Below are positions 48,746 to 62,300 of a DNA stretch of 64,000 nt, in pieces. Under the pieces are notes generated by a model. It was not told the DNA's origin. It did no database searches and was given only the letters and a program-made list of their open reading frames with translations. The DNA is from Sesamum alatum. Taxonomy: Eukaryota; Streptophyta; Magnoliopsida; Lamiales; Pedaliaceae. The translations under genes and the position numbers were made by a program. The stretch is from contig JACGWO010000004.1 in the NCBI GenBank assembly GCA_034509735.1, positions 20,813,395 to 20,877,394 of the forward strand. Reading direction: 5' to 3'. Each line of letters starts with the position of its first letter. Within the stretch, counting starts at the first letter, position 1.

Positions 48746-51660
48746 GCTAATTCTCTCTTTGGTTGGATTGTAGATACAGGCGCAACAAAACATGTGACAA
48801 GGGATCGAGCTGGATTTGTAGATTACCATCGAGTGCCAGCATGCAGCCATTACATTGCTATGGGAAATGGTGCACAAGAGGAGGTCCTTGGAATTGGTTC
48901 ATACCAACTCAAGCTCAGCACTGGGCGTGAGCTACTCCTTAGTGATGTGCAATATGCACCTAGCATTTGATGTAATTTACTTTCAGTTACTGCATTGATG
49001 GAACATGGTTTTTCTTTTCTGTTTGAACAATTAGGTTTGTCTATTTATTTTGACAGAGACCTCTATGGCTTAGGGTTTATGAATAATGGCTTTTTCATGC
49101 TAGAATTAGCAAATGAATGGGTTTCTTACATTATTTCTTATGTTGATAATATCTCTGTCAATTGGCATGCGAGATTAGGACACATAGGACAAGAAAGGAT
49201 GACTAGGTTAGCTCGACAAGGCCTATTAGGTTCTCTCGCTAAAGTCAACCTTCCTCCATGTGAACCATGTTTGGCGGAAAAACCTGCCGAAAGCCTTTTG
49301 GGAAGGCTAAGAGGGCTACTCACCCCATAGAGTTAGTCCACTCAGACATATGTGGGCTAATGAATGTGAGAGCACATCACGGTGCATATTATTTTCTCAC
49401 TTTCATTGATGATTATTCGCGCTATGGGTCAGTATATCTCTTATCTCATTGTTCAGAAGCGCTTGCTTGTTTTAAGCGATTCTTAGCAGAGGTTAAGAAT
49501 CAAAGAGACAAGAACCTTAAAGTTCTAAGAACTGACAGAGGGCGAGAATATCTTTCTGAGCAATTCAAAAAAAATTGTGAGGAAAAAGGAATCATACGAC
49601 AATTAACGATTCCACATACTCTGCAACAAAATGGGGTTGCAGGGAGAAGGAACCGTACACTTATGGAAATGGCCAGATCGATGATGGCGCAAGCAAATCT
49701 TCCAATATCATTTTGGGGGAGATGCAATTTTGACTGTTGCCTACATCTTAAACCGTGTACCCTCCAAATCTGTTCCTTCGACACCCTATGAATTATGGTA
49801 TGGCAGAAAGCCAACTTAGAAGGCTTACGCCCATGGGGGTCGGCAGGGTTTGTTCATAGTACCTCTCATAAATATGGAAAATTGGGTCCTAAAGCCAGCA
49901 AACTTATCTTTATAAGATATTATGAGTACTCTAAGGGCTATGTGATGACGGTGAACACTCTGATAGAGGAATGACAGAAATTGAGTCCCGCGATGTAGAT
50001 TTCCTGGTAGAGGATTTCCTAAGCATAAGTGAAGTCAAAGGGGATCTTGAACTATACGAGTTACGAGATCCTCAGGGCGGCGCATCTATCCCTGGCGAGA
50101 GTGAGACTCCATACTCTTACCCAGCAATCGACGGGGATAATGAAAATGACCCCAAATTAAGTGGGAGTTGTTCACTAGAGGAACATAACTTTCAAAATCC
50201 ACATATGCGAAGAAGCAAACGTGGAGGAATACCCCGTTGTCGATATGAGATCGAGGGGGAAGCCTTTGTGTGTGCTTCTGTAGATGTGGATGAACCAGCT
50301 ACTTTGAAGAAGCTGTGACTTCACCGAATGCAAAAGAGTGGATAACTTCAATGGAAGAAGAGATGTGCTCTATGACTAAGAATAACGTTTGGGAGCTAGT
50401 TGATCTTCCAGTTGGGCGTAAGACCATTGGGAACAAGTGGGTTCTAAAGGTCAAACGTAAGACATATGGAAGCATCGACAAATTGAAATCTCGATTTGTG
50501 GGAAGGGTTATACCCAACAAGAGGGTGTAGATTATGAAGAGACGTTCTTCCCAGTGGTGAGATTTGCCTCTGTTCGCCTACTTCTAGCCATTGTCGTCCA
50601 CCTAGATCTGAAACTATTTCAGATGGATGTAAAGACAACATTTCTCAATGGAGGACTGGATGAAGATATCTATATGGATCAACCAAAGGTTTTCAGGAAA
50701 TGGGACAAGAGGGTAAAGTGTGCCGCTTAAAACGTTCCATTTATGGCCTAAAACAATAATCCATACAGTGGTACTATCGATTTCATCGAGCTCTCACCTA
50801 AAAGAAGTTCCTGATTCTTTCACTGTATATGGACAACATTTTGTTGGCAGGAAATGACATGAAAATGATTGTCGCCACTCAGAAGTGGTTGTCCTCAACA
50901 TTTGAGATGAAGGACATGGAAGAAGCTGAGTACATACTTGGTGTTAAGATACACCGAGATCGCTCTAGGAAACTTTTGAGCTTGTCTCAAGAGAGTTATA
51001 TTAAAAGGATCATAGAGCAATTTCGTATGCACAATGTCAATCCTGTTGACACACCCATGGACAAAAGTTGTGTTCTTAGCAGAGTATCAAAGTAATCCTA
51101 GACCCGACCATTGGGTAACGGTCAAGAGGATACTCAGATATCTAAAAGGAACAAGTGATCTGGATTTGACCTACCATGGGGGAAGTTTAAAGCTGGTTGG
51201 ATATAGTGATGTTGATGGATCGGCGGACAGAGATGAACGCAAATCCACATCAGGATATGCATTCTTGTTAGGAGGCGCTGCTATCACTTGGTGCAGCAAG
51301 AAACAGCCCTGCATCTCCTTGTCCACCATGGAAGCAGAATATGTGGCTTGTATATCAGCGGTCCAAGAGGTTATCTGGTTGAGGAGATTCCTCAAGAGTC
51401 TGCTTCGGCGCATGTTGATGATGTTGTTGTGATCTATTGTGATAACACAGCTGCTATAGCATATGCAAAGGACCCTAAGTACCGTGGGAGGACTAAGCAC
51501 ATAGATACCCGATATCACTTCATTCGTGATAGTATTGCGCAAAGCCAAGTGGTTCTCAGGTATATTCCTACTAATGATATGATCGCCAAATCCCTTTACT
51601 AAACCTTTGCATAGAGACGCATTTCAAAGGCATGTGAGTAGTATGGGACTGCGTAAGATT
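48743..51660 (+). pseudogene. pol of the copia element: protease, integrase, RT, RNase H, broken
   Basis: Protease WIVDTGATKHV, Asp at 48773. A TGA at 48968-48970 follows YAPSI. Pre-integrase NWHARLGHIGQERM lies near 49160-49200, with a frameshift near 49270. Integrase catalytic Asp at 49345 and 49534. The third position, 35 residues on (49642-49644), is GGG (Gly) instead of the Glu of the usual [19 protein letters not shown] near 50525, then a broken segment. The active site reads YMDN at 50826-50837 instead of YVDD, so the second catalytic Asp is Asn. RNase H: YSDVDGSADRDERKSTSGYAF at about 51200-51270 and DNTAAIAYAKDP near 51440. Deletions and frameshifts occur near 50700-50820 and 51080. 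Confidence 0.9.
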
Positions 51661-52680
51661 TAAGTTTTAAGCCTGTAAGAACAGTTTTTTAACAATAAGA
51701 ATATGTGATTCTTGTTTTGTTAGAGTACTAAGTCTATTTTACATATATGTGTAAACGTCATTAGGCTTAGATTGACCCACTCACACGGGTAATCACCCTG
51801 GCGCTGTGATAGCGAGCAGGATGAGGCTTAGAAGGATCATTTCGCATAAATGAGTCATGCGAATGATCGCCTTCACGCTTTAAGAGTGATGGAGGTTAAC
51901 CGATAACCAAGGCCGCCTTAGCTAAAGAGCTAGGATGAGATCATGTGATCGACTATGAAGTATGTTCAAACTTCATAAAAGCCTATTTACAGCTGAACGT
52001 GCAAACCGCTAGAAGATATCAAGAGGGTAACTGTCTGGAGGTACGCAAGTTAGGCGCTTGAACAGCGACTGAACTCAGGTTCATATGATGTTAAGAGCAG
52101 TGACATGCCCAAGTTGAGTGGAAGCTCCATCATAGCATGTAATCATACTACATGTGCATTAAGACGACCTACTATGGGGAGTGATTGAATAGGTCCCTGC
52201 TTCGTCACTGTGTGAGCCCACACAATCTCTTGTACCCTTTGAGACTCTGGACCATGTCATGAGGCGTAAGGTTGATGATGCTACTTTAGCATGTTATCCA
52301 TTGGCCACGAGTGATGCGGTCTGTCGGAGCATGTCTAGGAAAGTTGTCAAGGCCAAACTGATTGATGTGAGAGACCGAGGAAGAACTAAGTTGGTGCACA
52401 CTTATGTTCTATTGTTCATAGCCCGGGTGACCTAGTCGGAAAATGTCTGACTAGTCATGAACGTAGAAGCATATCTGAGAGGGTCAACATGCTCTATTTG
52501 TTGAGGGATCTAGAGATGCTTGATCAAGTGCGACCACGAGGTTTGGGGTACATAGCGAGTTTTTGGAGTTGATGAGTTATGTTAGTCTTGGTGATGACTT
52601 AATGTAACTCTCCTCATTTTTTTCCTTTCTTTCTCACTTGGTCGCACGCCTTACTATGTCAAATATGTATAAGTGGGAGA
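51661..52680 (+). other. 1-kb non-coding tail between pol and 3' LTR
   Basis: Unlike the AT-rich surroundings it is of balanced composition, with several short inverted repeats (for example GACTAGTC near 52470). No open frame longer than noise. It ends in a PPT-like purine run at 52672-52680. Confidence 0.6.
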
Positions 52681-53222
52681 TATTCAATAACATCCATATT
52701 TCAAGAGTTTGATGTCTCCCAAACTTGTGGTTAGGGAGGACTCCTCTTGTGTGAAGAGTCTGTAGTCCCCTATAGTTTGTATTAGGGTTGGAGTCCTCTC
52801 GTACACACCTATAACTAGGGTGCTTCTATGGAATCAAAAAAAAAATCAATTCGACGTACACTCTCCCAAAGCCTCTCGCTAGATACTCTCTCTATTTTCT
52901 CTTGGAAGATCACCAAAAGTCTCCGAGAGTTTAAGGCATGTAAACTCTGGTGGATAGCTCTAGTAGCAATCCATTTGGAGCGAGAAAAGGGCGCTCGTGA
53001 CAAGGCCGTGAAGGGATGTGTTTGCAGATCCACGAGTTCGTAGGACGTGCTTGCAGATCCACGAGATCATAGGAAGCTTGTAGGCGAGCCACATAGATCC
53101 GGGTGTCACAAACTAATTCCGCTGCATATTGACATACCATAATATTGAGGTAATCATCGGAACTGATTATGTGCAATGTGTGTTAATGTGTTTCACATAT
53201 GTGCTTTAATTTTTTTCCAACA
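52681..53222 (+). repeat. 3' LTR of the copia element
   Basis: 542 bp. It carries an extra repeat of about 30-40 bp (GCAGATCCACGAG occurs twice at 53024-53075, once in the 5' LTR) and lacks a few bases near its TATA box (TATAACTAGGG). Confidence 0.9.
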
Positions 53223-53227
53223 GTAAA

Positions 53228-53500
53228 TATCATAGATGTAAAGAATGTACAACAACCACCATGCACTGAAACTACAGATACAAAGACAGGAAAGGACTGG
53301 GCCATGCAATGTGCCAAATCTTACACAAGTTCCAAGCATGAAGGCTAGGCGGGAGATCAACGCTAATAATACAAGTTCTAATGTGATCCAATACCAAGCA
53401 AGAAACTTTCTCAGCACTCGAAGATGTCCCGTGAAACCTGCGGCAATTCCTACCGACCAGATGAAATACACCAATGCAGCCAGTTGAGCCCGAGATGCAC
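53228..53500 (-). pseudogene. Unidentified coding-like fragment, hydrophobic
   Basis: An open - strand frame with three hydrophobic stretches, from LAALVYFIWSVGIAAGF to SAWWLLYILYIY. I do not recognise it. The base composition is richer than its flanks. Its right side meets a 19-bp direct repeat. Its left side is cut by the copia insertion; removing the copia joins it to 45890-45917, where the - strand has 13 A in a row. It could be a gene fragment or a processed copy. Confidence 0.35.
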
Positions 53501-53504
53501 TGTT

Positions 53505-53694
53505 TTAATCGGTGCTTCTTGCGCCACCTCCTACTCGCTCTAGCCAACCCCGCGCTGCCAATCTGCAAAGGGCCATGAGAAACGAACCTTCCTCCGCATA
53601 ATCTGGAGACACCTCTGTGCATAAGGGCCTTCAAAAACAAGTGGGGATGGATCTCAACTTCCTGAAGGTGCATAAGAGCCCGAGATGCACTGTT
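53505..53694 (-). pseudogene. Unidentified GC-richer fragment between 19-bp direct repeats
   Basis: GAGCCCGAGATGCACTGTT occurs at 53486-53504 and again at 53676-53694. The 171 bp between has a - strand open frame containing HPHLFLKALMHRGVSRLCGG. The product is unknown. The repeat could be a target duplication or a tandem duplication. Confidence 0.35.
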
Positions 53695-53725
53695 ATTTGT
53701 TTCTTCTTAAAATTTAAACCTAGTT

Positions 53726-53917
53726 CTATTCATTTCTAACTTTTCTTACTACATCTAAAAGCTCCGGTGTTGTATTCTCATACTGCAACAAAAAATTGTG
53801 AAGAATTGTTGCCACTATGAGTACTTTCTTCCCCATAATTGGTTGCGGTTCTTTTTGAGTGCATGTGGGGTGATCTCTCTTATATTCACATAGTGTTTTA
53901 CGTATTTGATTTGTCAT
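53726..53917 (-). pseudogene. Possible transposase C-terminal fragment
   Basis: A 63-residue frame contains VLIVATILHNFLLQYEN. The xxLHNF pattern resembles the C-terminal part of PIF/Harbinger-type DDE proteins, but the match is short and may be chance. Confidence 0.25.
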
Positions 53918-54322
53918 GATTGATTTTTGGATACCTTTTTATGTTGTTTATATAGTGGTTGATTTTCTTACCATATGTGAATTTGCATTAAATTTTAACT
54001 AATACTACATACTACAATAAATTTTATTTTTTTAAGAGGTTGTATTATATTTAATTGGTCACATTGTACATAAACATTATTCAATTAGTCAATACAATGT
54101 TTGTGTTTTATTTATGAAAAATCATGTAGGTTCGTTGAATCGAAATTTTTTTAAATTAATAAATTATTAATTTATCAATTAATTAATACCTCTTAAATTA
54201 ATAAAATTACGTAGTCCCAACATTATTAATTTATAGAGGTTTTACTGTATAGTGTGTACCAGCAGAACCTCACTGCAATATCAAGTCGGCAATGTAGAAG
54301 ATCATGGCAAACCATTTATATT
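53918..54322. other. AT-rich sequence with a possible transposon end
   Basis: TTAATTTATAGAGGTTTTACTGTAT at about 54228-54252 resembles a common plant transposon terminus; no partner end was found. Confidence 0.3.
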
Positions 54323-55271
54323 AGGGTAAATTACAACTATCTCCCCTGAGTTTGACATAATTACAAATACCCCCTCGTTATTTGAAAAATTACAAGTACC
54401 TTCCAGATAGAAAATAGGGTTAATTACACTTAGACCCCCTCTGAAAATGCATAATTACACTTTCCCCCAAAGAAATTTTGAAATTACACTTACACCCCCT
54501 CCAAAAATTCTCTGTTTACACTTGACCCCCATTCGTTAAAGTTTGAACGAAAAATGTTCATGCCAACAAAAATAATTACAAAATTTTTCAATTTTTCCCA
54601 TTATTTAACATTTTCATGTATATTTTTGTACTTATAAGAGGATAAGTATAATATATACATATAAAGTGAGGCCAATATTATTATATTTTTTCCTTATAAG
54701 TACAAAATTATTATACAAGAATGTTAAGCGAAAGGTAAAATTGAAAAATTATGTAATTATTTTTGTTGAAATGAATATTTTTCCTCAAAACTGTAACGAA
54801 TGGAGTTCAGATGTAAACAGAGAATTTTCAAAAGGGGTGTAAGTGTAATTTCAAAACTTCTTTGGGAGAAAGTGTAATTATACATTTTCAGAGGGGGTCT
54901 AAGTGTAATTAACCCTAGAAAATAATTATGTGCCACAGACAGAAATATGAAAAGTATTATTTTACCCGTACTGAAATTTTTACTTTTTTCAAAAAAACTT
55001 TTGAAAAAAAGTAAAATTATTTGAAGATGAATAAAATAAATAATTCACAAAATACTAATGCATAGAAATATTTTACATAATTCTAAAAAACTATACATAA
55101 TTATTACTTATAATTCAAAGGTTTTCATTTTGAAAAATTCACCACAAAAATTAGATAAAAATATAATAAAATGAACTTGTATGACAAACATCAAATCAGG
55201 AGATATTTGTAATCTTTCAAATAATGAAAATGTTATGTAAGTTTGCCAAATCGGTGGTTGTAATTCACCCT
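54323..55271. mobile_element. Outer MITE, disrupted by another MITE
   Basis: Left end AGGGTAAATTACAACTATC and reverse-complemented right end AGGGTGAATTACAACCA are inverted. Both continue into similar subterminal sequence (TAATTACAAATA and the like). I could not find a clear TSD. The inner element sits at 54416-54916. Confidence 0.65.
54416..54916. mobile_element. Inner MITE, 501 bp, with TSD
   Basis: Starts AGGGTTAATTACACTTAGAC and ends with its complement. The inverted arms run about 120 bp each (54416-54540 and 54790-54916) with few mismatches. AGAAAAT flanks both sides (54409-54415, 54917-54923). It could fold into a long hairpin. Superfamily unclear. Confidence 0.8.
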
Positions 55272-56373
55272 GAATTTTAATTTTTTTGGCCACTTCCATT
55301 TTCAACTCGCTGAACAGAGGAGTTACTCAAGTTTATAATAGTGTACATATCTTAGTATTCCTAAAAGTGAACCATTGATTGACATAATAATGTTTCATAG
55401 ATCTGCCTCATGAGTATTACTTTTAACCATTCAATAGACTCCTCTATTGAAGAAAGTGGATGAAGTAAAATGAGTCTTCACCACAGCAGAGGATTTCAGA
55501 CATGAAATACAACTTTGCTTGGCAAGTTTGTGGGTGGATGAAAAAAGGAGATAGAAGATGTGAATGGTGAAATTTGATAACTTTTGTCTCATATGGGGCA
55601 AAAGTAAAATGACAAAGTAATGACTTCCCTCATTGTAGTTAGTACACATGAAACTGTCTTAATCCACCATATTGTATAAAACCAATTAAGAACAAGTAAA
55701 CAAGTTACCAATTAGTCACATCCTGACCTGCCACCACAATAATCATGACTTAATGTAATTCATCCTTATTTATGGCCTATACAAATTAATCCTATCTCAT
55801 TCAATTCACAATTTAATCAGACTTTGATCAATCCACTTCAATCCCATCATGGTGAGTAAAGTAGGCGGAGTAAACAAGAAACACATCTTATTCAATAGTT
55901 TTATCACATATTAATCTCAAACAACCATATCATCCAATTATCCCAGCCCAAAAAGTAGAAGAGCCCTGGAAAACATACCGGCAAAGGAGATTGCAGTTCA
56001 CTGCAAGATTACTAATCTGTCTCTCTATTTACGTTTTGTTTGGGACCATGGATGGGGGATTTCCGCAATTCAAATGATTGAATGATGTCTAGATCCAAGG
56101 TCCAAAATATAGTCTGAAAGAATACAAATTTGCAAAATAAAAGCTGAAGATTTTGGATGTTACGTTACCAATAGGGCAAAAGGATAAAAAATTTACATGC
56201 ATGCTCAAATATGTGTCCTCTAAGTGAAACATGCGCATCACTAGACTATAATCTGCTTAGCAGGTAACGAATTTTGTTTTCATTCTGTGGTAAGATAAAT
56301 TAAGCAAGAACTCAAGATCACCTACAACACGTTCAACATAGTTTTTCAACGGAACATAGACGTAGGACTATAA
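55272..56373. other. Intergenic region and 3' flank of the MAPR4-like gene
   Basis: No gene found. The part nearest 56373 should include the 3' UTR of the - strand gene. Short frames at 55108-55305 and 55431-55649 have no recognisable family. Confidence 0.5.
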
Positions 56374-59300
56374 CTATAATCGGCATCTATTGGAAAAGTA
56401 ATCACATCCATCATAAACTTCCAAACCTGCCTGGCCAAGTTGATCTTCTTTGAAGCAAGCACAGCGCTTGCTCATTTTCCCAGTCAGAGCTATTTCTAGA
56501 GGTCTTTGAACTAATCTTGGATAGCCTTCGTCACACCAGACCTGAAACAAACCGTTCAAGCTTAGCTGCACCCGATAGTATTTATGGCAGAAAACCAGAA
56601 TCAAATTTGAGAAATACTATGTATGTTTGCACCTAGACCTGTGCTCAAATACAGATGAGGCACTTGATTGAGTGTTAATTGATGTTGCATACTTTTAGGC
56701 AATTAAGAGTAAGAGCACTGCTTAGCTATTTCCACCGACTGTAACTGGCCAAAAATATTTAACGTTTTCAATAAGTGGTGCGATACCTCTGAACCCTCTT
56801 CCTGGCTCCATTTTGAATTACAGCTGGCTAGTTTAGCTTCTTCTTTCTTCTGTTTCTCAAGCAGCTGAGCACCTCTAGCTGCCTTTGCTTCGACCCCTTT
56901 CAAGTACTTTGTCGGGTTTCCTTCTCTGTCATAATAGCGACCTACTAACTTGCCCACAAATCTGAGAATAGAAGTTGAGTACATTAAAGAAATCATTTTC
57001 TTAATCATAACGTGGATTAGATGAACTCGTTGCCTTCTAAAAAGAAGTGTTGAAAGCCACATATCATGTTGACACTTCTTATTAGGCAAAAGCATCAGTT
57101 GGCTGAAAAGAGTGCAAGAATTAAACGCTACAGCATTTATCCGTTCATGTCTCCTGATGCTGCAATAAACAATGATGCAGCAACATTCATTTCATGAATG
57201 CAATCAGGGAAAAAGTTTACAAATTATTCCTTGGAGACAACTCAAAGAACACATCCGAAAAATTGAATGAGTTTTTGAATGGATTTTTGCTTATATATGT
57301 TATACCACCTTCCAAGAGGAATTTCTGGTCCAGTAAACAATGAGGCTCTTGATTGGGCCTTTGAGAGGATTATTACGATCATTACATTACTTGGTAGCCA
57401 CTCTGATCAAAGCTGATTATTCTTCCATCCATGAGCACAAAGGAACATGACACAATAAATTATTATGTACAAAATAGAGTACAAATACATGACACAATCA
57501 ATTATACCTCAACACACTCAATCATTATATTATCTCAGGAGACTACTTCCATAGACTTTTTTGCTCGGACAATTTCACCTTGTGAATCTAACTATTTATA
57601 TCATCAAGTCGCTGATGATTTTGAAATAACAAATAAAGGTATTACTCACATACATGTATGTTCTGAAGTAGAAATCTCGCCATTCAACGATGCTTTTCAC
57701 CTACGGATATTAATTACATAGACATTTTCAGTTGTTATACGAGCAATAACTACCCAGGGAAAGAAAAAGACAAGTTTAAGAAACATGAAACATTGGACAA
57801 CCCAGATCCTTTAGATATGGAAGGCTAGAGCAGGAAAGTGGTTAATGTGCGTGTCATATTCAAGTATTTGTTGAAAGTGGTTCAAGAGCAAGCACGAAAA
57901 GTAATGACATAAGTTCAGAAAGTGGTGGGTGTTTTATGTAATTACTTTAACTTTACAATATCTTTAATGAAAATCTCCAGTTACTTTTTTAAAGAGATGA
58001 GAATGCTAGTAGGAACTTGGATAAAAGTGCACTTGATGCGTCAAGATTTATCATATGCATAAACACCAATATGGATTCGAACCACCGGTAAAAGCAAAAA
58101 TAACTAATATGACCAAAAAGGAAATTACCTCAGTGCTAGACAAACCATGCAAGTTATCTGTAAGTCCCTCACCTGCAAAGATAAACATGAGATGTTCAGC
58201 AAATTAAAGCTAATTATTCGACTCAGTAAGCTCAACGCTTTTAGCTATGTAATCTATTTAGTTACCAAAACAAACAACAAATGTAGTGATTTTTGCAGAA
58301 GTATTAGGCATCGAGCACTTTTGGAAAGGGTTCCCCAAGGACCAATAACAGCGACAAAGAATAGATCATGTTTCATGTAAGATGACGTAGTCACATAGGG
58401 AGAAGATTTTAAGCTTTATTCACATTTAATTTGCTATTACTACTACCCTACTATTGTTATTGTCATTTGTCTGACTACTGTTGCTGCTGCTACGTTTATC
58501 ATCATTGACATTGTCACCAATATTATTTGTTTGTCGGTGGCTGCCTGCATGAGTCACAGAATTGTTAAGCAAAGAACACAAGGTAGGATCAAACACTTGA
58601 CAATGGCAAAAGTATACCCAATATCTGTAATCACTACTGCATAATCCCTCTGAATAATGTCCATGAAATCGAGAAGGCAATATAGTTAGAAGATCTTTAT
58701 AGACATCAATATTATACTCGTGGACACCAACTCTTTCACTACCCAGGTTGTCTGGCTAAGTTTTAGCTCAGTAGCAAGTTGTGCACGACCTACTAGCAAC
58801 TGTCACTCGGAAATTATAAACTATCATTATAATTTTTCAGAAAACACCTGCCACCCTCTTAAAGTTAAAAACAAAAACATAAAAGCAGGTCAAGTTTATT
58901 ATGAAGCTAACTCATAGTCCAGACGTTAATTCCCCAAACAGATGGAGAGTCCAACAAAGTAACAGCTGGATGATCCAGGGTAAGAATTTAGGAAATAGTT
59001 AGTTTCATCAGGGGATCTGTACAATTAGCTTCTGACGTTTTATGCAGAAACGCAGATTTGGACTGTGAGCTTAAGAACTGGAATAAAATGTATTAGGAGA
59101 TGAAAGAAAGGCTTTCGGTTTGGCTGCAGTGATCCAGAGAAAATTTATGGTGAAGACTGAAGAACCATAATGGAAGGAGAATCACTTGGGTCATTCTGAG
59201 AAACATTATCATCTCTTGATTAGATTTCTACCCAAGACCAGCCTTCCTTTGACCACACCAAGATAACCTAATTGAAAAACCCTGAATCTATACTTGCACT

Positions 59301-62300
59301 AAGCACCAATATGTCACAATGTGACTGATTTCAGCAAAAAAAAATAAGCTTAGTCATTCACGAAACGAAATAGAGAGATTAAAAGCTGGTAGCTGGAAAC
59401 TGACATATGTCGCTGCAACATGACAGTCTAACATCATTACATTTCCTAGGACACAACAACTTAAACCTACTACATTAATGAGGCTTTGAAAGTATATTTT
59501 TTCTCCATGCATACAATAATTATTGCAAATTTAGTTAGGAGCACTTCATATGTGTTGCTAAGATTTGGTATATATTGAGAAAAGAAATGGATAGAGAGAA
59601 TTCAACACTCATTTGTATCAAGTAGATTTTGAGGAAGGGAAGGATGAGGAAAATAAAATGGATCTAAGTTTTCACTATTGCATTTGCACAGGTCTCACTT
59701 CCTATCTTTTCCTTTCTGCACCATCATAATCAAGCCTAGATGTTTCTTAATACATCTATTACCTTTAACGGTTTGTCTTTTCACTTTACATTGATGTCCA
59801 ACATAAATGCCTACTGCTTAAGGCTAACCATAAATTTAAGTTAACTGAACATAAATGTCCATAGCTTAAGGCTAACCATAAATTTATCTTATCTAAATTA
59901 AGCTTGTCTGATAATGGAATTACATTTTTGGACAAGGAGAAAATAATAAAGTTCTAATAGAAACATGAATTTACTCCTCGGCCCATTGTATGCCGTTGCA
60001 AATATATCAGAGAGGAACAGGAACAAGAGTAGCAGAGTTAAGAAGGACAAGTGAAGTTATTACCTGTAAAATTTCCAGAGACAAATGCACGGGAGGCATC
60101 TCTAAGCAAACAGCAACAGAAGATCAAAATGCAAAACAGGAGTTAGTAACTTCATATTTACTAACTTTGACATAAGAATGACATGTCTGCCACATAAATT
60201 GAATACTAGCATGAATTACTGCTTGTAATAATGCCAATTAGCAATTTCAAGTTTATGTACTGTAAGGTTACAGCTAACAGCTGGTAAGTAGTACCCACAC
60301 CAGAATAATTAAAATCGTATGTACGCTGTTAAACTAGATCATAAACATGTTCACAGATACTAAACTCACAAGCATAGTCATTGAAGAAATATGAATAGAC
60401 AAAAGCAACCATATGGATAGCGGCATTCTTTAACTAATTCTGACTCCTACTTATGTCTGGCAATTGTCCCATGATGAGTTATTAGTGTTTTCCAGAAAGT
60501 AGTCCAAAATACAACAGTGGTTCGTCTAAAAAGATATAAAGCTATTATTATACATAAACTAAGGTGTGCAAACTTAAAAACTCGCTTGTTCTTATCACTA
60601 TGCTTTGGTACATTTCCTGAAGAATATGATGTCTATGTATATACTCAACCTCCTCTAGCTGCTCCAATACTTTCTTATAACAAGAACTTACAGCATTTGG
60701 TAGTATTTTATTTCCACCTCTCGAGTAATAAGTCCATTTATGGGATAGGCTCTAAATGGATGGCTTTTCAAGAAGTGTTTTAATGCCAAGTGTTTGATAA
60801 AGATGCACTTCATTGGGCAGATAGAAGTGCAAGAAAAGACACATATGTTCTCATCTTCAAAGCAGACTTTTATATATATGAATTACTTAGAAAACTCGTC
60901 AAAATAACCATCAAACATATAATAGTTTTAGAAATGAACTTTCACATTTTTAAGTCCATTTGGGATGAGTTTCCAAACATCCTCTTATGTTCTGAATTCA
61001 ATACTAATAAATTGTGCATAGAGATGTATGATAATGAAATATGCTCAAGAGTTGATCTTAAATTAGTTCGACATCATAGAATTAGTAAGCTGGGACTTTT
61101 TTAGCATGCCCTAAAGGAGGATTCTAATTTCATAACCTCAGTGTGTTATACACTGCATATATGTGCGTGTGTGTTAGAAGAAGTAATTGAACTACCCCAA
61201 CAAGAAATCCCCTAATATATGAGTTAATAGTCCTAATGCCTTCCAAACAAAAAGAGGCATCTGTTATCTTACGTTATAAACCAGATTTCATGGAAAGATC
61301 AGACCTGCTAGAGCTAGACACCTGGACCTATAGCTAGGGACCAAGCTATTTTCAAAGATTGTAAAAAGGGAATTGAACATTTATACTTCAAACCATTAGT
61401 AGAAAATTACTAACCTTTGAGTAATCCAATATTTGTGTTGAAAATGCAACAGAACTTGAATGAGGTGTTCCTAAGGTTCTTATTATATAAGCCTTTGAAC
61501 AAAGAATTAAGATGGATTATGTACTATCTAGCAGAACAGACTTCTTATATAGGCTTTATTTATATAAATTGCTGAAGACCATTATAGAAATATTCATTCA
61601 TCATAATTTACATATGGAATGCTACGCCAGCTGCTCTTAATATTGCTCCTTTAGAATTTTAGAATATCATGAACGATAACTTTAATGCTTAAATAGGCTT
61701 TATTGGGGGAACTATGTCAAAACTTGATACGGAAATTCAGTAAATTAAACTTGCTAAAGAATTATCTTGCTTGGGTAGAGTAACACACTAATGTGCTAAG
61801 CAATACTTCACCCTGATGCTTGTGAACTTGTTAAAATAAACGTAACAAATAAAGGTGGTGGAGGAATCCTGGAACAAGGATACAACAGTAAAGAAGCTAC
61901 CACAAGATTTGCTTTTAGTGTATGGAAATAAGCTGGGGTTAGCTACTTTGTAGTAAAAAGACAAGTTTTATCAATTATATAATGTATAAAAACATTTAAA
62001 AGTGACTTGGCTTTAACAAGTAAAGCATGAAAAGAGGCAAGAAGATCATGGAAAGTAAACATATCTAGAGGTACGTCAGCATCCAGAAACATCAGCACTG
62101 AGTTTAAAAATTGTCATTCCTCACGAATGGAAGCACTTATGTCAGTGCATATTTGTACAAATAGAAGCACAAGGAGGAAGGCAGATCTGGTACTACATTT
62201 AGAAGCCTCTCTCCTCATTGTGATCTTTTCGTCCAATCTTCCTCTCTCCGCAATCATTCCTCTCCATGTAAAGTACTTCTCCTTAGTAATTATTTTAATT

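Larger units (their letters stand above)
45918..53222 (+). mobile_element. Ty1/copia retrotransposon, structurally complete, inactive
   Basis: 7305 bp. LTRs 45918-46444 and 52681-53222; GTAAA duplicated on both sides (45913-45917, 53223-53227). PBS TGGTATCAGAGCC starts at 46446. A PPT-like AAGTGGGAGA ends at 52680. Order gag, protease, integrase, RT, RNase H defines copia. The LTRs start TATT rather than TG but end ACA. It has a 1.4-kb leader and a 1-kb non-coding tail before the 3' LTR. Stops, frameshifts and two active-site substitutions make it non-autonomous. The family differs from the copia elements at 14.7-38.4 kb. Confidence 0.93.
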
